Shown here: positions 62,526 to 64,000 of the stretch, piece after piece
Position numbering within the stretch: the first letter of the stretch is position 1
Layout: every line of letters begins with the position of its first letter
Source: an uncultured Collinsella sp.
Lineage (GTDB): Bacteria; Actinomycetota; Coriobacteriia; Coriobacteriales; Coriobacteriaceae
Length of the DNA stretch: 64,000 nucleotides
Reading direction: 5' to 3'
Assembly (NCBI GenBank): GCA_900541855.1
Contig: UQLD01000001.1
Coordinates: 1 to 64,000 of the forward strand
Translations under genes and position numbers: made by a program
The notes under the pieces: model-generated
Seen by the model: only the letters and a program-made list of their open reading frames with translations
What the model was told of the DNA's origin: nothing
Database searches by the model: none

Positions 62526-63605
62526 TTACTCCTCCTCGGGGTACACGACTCCCCAATCGGCGCGAAGCTTGGTCATCAGCTCCATAACATCAGAAGCATA
62601 GCCCAGAAGCTCGCACTTCGAATCATCGCCGGCAACGGCCTTCTCCAGGTCGGCCATCTCGTAGCACAGAGCGTATGCCTCGGTGCCAGCGTGGACCTCC
62701 TCACGGCGACCGTCCGCAGTCCATACGATGGTCGCGTGATCGGCGCGCGGATAATCGTTGACCTCGATATAGCACTTGTCGAAGCTAATGACCGAACGCT
62801 TGGGCTGCTTGGAGTGGAGCGTAAGGCTCACCACGCCCAGCTGCTGCTCGGCGTTTCGGCAGACAATGCCGCCCGCAACGTCGACACCGGTCTCACAGGT
62901 GTTGCCCAGCGAGACAACCTCAGCGGGCTGGCTCGCCATAAAGAGGCGCATAACGGAGAGCGCATACACGCCAATATCGAGCATGGCGCCGCCGGCGAGA
63001 CTACGGTTGTAGAACCGGTTGGTCAGGTCCCCGTACTCCTTATAGCTGCCAAAGTTGAGCTGGGCGAGGTTCATGCGACCAAAGTCGCCCGCATCCATGC
63101 GGCGGCGCAGCTCCTGATACAGCGGCATGTGAAGCACCGTGGTGGCGTCCATAAGGACGACGTTGTGCTCGTCGGCGATGGCACGCGCCTCGTCGAGCTC
63201 GGCGGAGTTGAGGGTAATGGCCTTCTCGCAAAGCACGTGCTTGCCAGCTGACAGAGCGGCGCGCAGGTAGGTGATATGCGTGTTGTGCGGCGTGGTGACA
63301 TAGACCGCGTCAATGTTCGGATCGGCGTAGAGGTCCTCGACCGTTTCATAGACCTTCTCAACGCCATACTGCTCTGCAAAAGCTTGAGCCTTGGACAGAG
63401 TGCGATTGGCAACGCCCGCAAGCTTGCGGCCGGCAAGAGCGAGAGACTGGGCCATCTGGTTGGCGATAACGCCGCACCCGATCACAGCCCAACGAAGCTC
63501 GGGAGCCGTAAAAATATCGTCGGGGAACGGCTGATCCTGGACCGAGGCGAATGCCGCCTTAGCGGCTGCTTCGGCGTCGAGCGGAGCCTGTTTGGAATCT
63601 GCCAT
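62526..63605 (-). CDS. Gfo/Idh/MocA family oxidoreductase
   Basis: A 359-residue NAD(P)-dependent dehydrogenase. The Rossmann start is RWAVIGCGVIANQMAQSLALAG, and the EKAITLNSAELDEA motif gives the conserved EKP-like lysine region (here EKA). The C-terminal domain carries DIGVYALSVMRLFM. It likely oxidises a sugar, polyol or inositol. TTAGGAGG precedes the ATG at 63605. The variant EKA instead of EKP is mild. Confidence 0.85.
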   Translation of the reverse strand: MADSKQAPLDAEAAAKAAFASVQDQPFPDDIFTAPELRWAVIGCGVIANQMAQSLALAGRKLAGVANRTLSKAQAFAEQYGVEKVYETVEDLYADPNIDAVYVTTPHNTHITYLRAALSAGKHVLCEKAITLNSAELDEARAIADEHNVVLMDATTVLHMPLYQELRRRMDAGDFGRMNLAQLNFGSYKEYGDLTNRFYNRSLAGGAMLDIGVYALSVMRLFMASQPAEVVSLGNTCETGVDVAGGIVCRNAEQQLGVVSLTLHSKQPKRSVISFDKCYIEVNDYPRADHATIVWTADGRREEVHAGTEAYALCYEMADLEKAVAGDDSKCELLGYASDVMELMTKLRADWGVVYPEEE

Positions 63606-63668
63606 GATGTGCCTCCTAAGTCATCGGAAGTCCTTCATTTCTAACAACCCTATATTCGCACAAACACG

Positions 63669-63785
63669 CGCGTCTGTGCGCGTTTTTGCGTATCTCACCG
63701 CTAAACGGTCATTATTGCCCCGTAAACGGCGCATATATACGCATAGGTGCGTAATTAAACGCAATCTAACGCGCATAAACGCGCA
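63669..63785. promoter_or_regulatory. Promoter region with repeated ACGCGCA motifs
   Basis: ACGCGCA occurs at 63769-63775 and 63779-63785 and in reverse at 63677-63683, with other ACGC and GCGT words nearby, upstream of the DeoR operon. Such iterated sites suit a DeoR tetramer. Confidence 0.45.
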
Positions 63786-63839
63786 CACAAGCAATTTATA
63801 CAGCACGACCCGCTCATTTATGCTTACCCAGTTAGGGTA

Positions 63840-63867
63840 CTCATTTAAGTCTGTCCCCAATGAGTAG
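63840..63867 (-). repeat. GGGGAC-core repeat at the rplX junction
   Basis: On the minus strand it reads CTACTCATTGGGGACAGACT..., matching the first half of the 48-bp repeat at 8416 with about 6 differences in 28. It lies about 66 bases beyond the rplX stop. Confidence 0.7.
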
Positions 63868-63873
63868 GGATAG

Positions 63874-63907
63874 AAAAAGGCCCGGGTGCCTTGGCATCCG
63901 GGCCTTT
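63874..63907 (-). terminator. Terminator after rplX
   Basis: A stem GGCCCGG-TGCC / GGCA-CCGGGCC followed on the minus strand by TTTTT. It would stop transcription of the proximal ribosomal genes 27 bases past rplX. Confidence 0.9.
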
Positions 63908-63933
63908 GCTAGCAACTTGATGTTGCGGGCAGC

Positions 63934-64000
63934 TTAGAACTTGTGGCCGCACTTCTTGCAGACGCGCAGCTTGTTCTTGCCGTCCTTCTCGTGACCGACG
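63934..64000 (-). CDS. rplX: 50S ribosomal protein L24, C-terminal end (runs off the right edge)
   Basis: Only the last 22 codons are inside the window: VGHEKDGKNKLRVCKKCGHKF then TAA. The RVGH...DGK.RVCKKCG pattern is the C-terminus of bacterial L24 of the zinc-ribbon-bearing type. Nothing else I know among small ribosomal proteins fits as well. It is on the minus strand, as are rplE and the rest of the spc genes, so the canonical order rplX-rplE is kept but the two are 34.1 kb apart. Confidence 0.72.
   Translation of the reverse strand, partial: VGHEKDGKNKLRVCKKCGHKF

Overview
The window reads as chromosome of a high-GC gut actinobacterium of the class Coriobacteriia, most likely a Collinsella-type organism. 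I infer this from base composition, the actinobacterial form of the ribosomal cluster, zinc-type S14, L36 and adenylate kinase, and the anaerobic gene content. No database search was possible, so the genus is an inference. There are no rRNA or tRNA genes, no CRISPR array and no intact transposase.

Layout. Positions 1-3,700 hold a minus-strand operon: a small secreted peptide, an unusual double-length ABC permease, its ATPase, and a third transporter gene running off the left edge. Positions 3,800-5,300 are decayed: a frameshifted DUF2975-type membrane gene, its small HTH regulator, and an integrase remnant. Positions 5,700-20,000 are housekeeping: ACT protein, citrate synthase, two Cof-type HAD phosphatases, adenine deaminase, tyrS, a U32 peptidase, PBP1A, argR, a glycosyltransferase and truA. 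Positions 20,072-29,796 (minus strand) carry the distal spc/alpha ribosomal operon from rplE to rplQ, including secY, adk, map, infA and rpoA.

The main observation concerns the ribosomal operon. rplE (L5) is normally preceded directly by rplX (L24). Here the last codons of an L24-like gene appear at the extreme right edge (63,934-64,000), on the same strand and in the canonical order. About 34.1 kb of unrelated DNA lies between them. A terminator follows rplX and a candidate promoter precedes rplE.

The block between rplX and rplE carries a nearly complete anaerobic purine/urate degradation system of the selenium-dependent molybdenum hydroxylase type. One minus-strand operon is ygeX-ygeY-ygeW-arcC-mocA-hyuA. 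A second is a urate/xanthine permease-ssnA-ygfK-ferredoxin-xdhD. Cofactor maturation genes (xdhC, yqeB, yqeC) are nearby. Two YheO/DauR-type sensor-regulators are divergent from the two operons, and a RidA enamine deaminase follows. In the expected scheme the permease imports purine. XdhD, YgfK and the ferredoxin carry out and exchange electrons for the redox steps. SsnA and HyuA open or deaminate rings. YgeY and YgeX process the diaminopropionate-type intermediates, RidA removes reactive enamines, and YgeW with ArcC turn a carbamoyl group into ATP. Adenine deaminase, outside the block, could feed hypoxanthine in.

The block and its surroundings are rich in undescribed-looking repeats: 62-bp tandem dyad arrays on both sides of an AbiEi-like gene, two 65-bp hairpin elements, a 119-bp palindrome inside the yge operon, a GGGGAC-core repeat that abuts stop codons and recurs at the rplX junction, and paired 15-bp operators in the ygeX promoter region.
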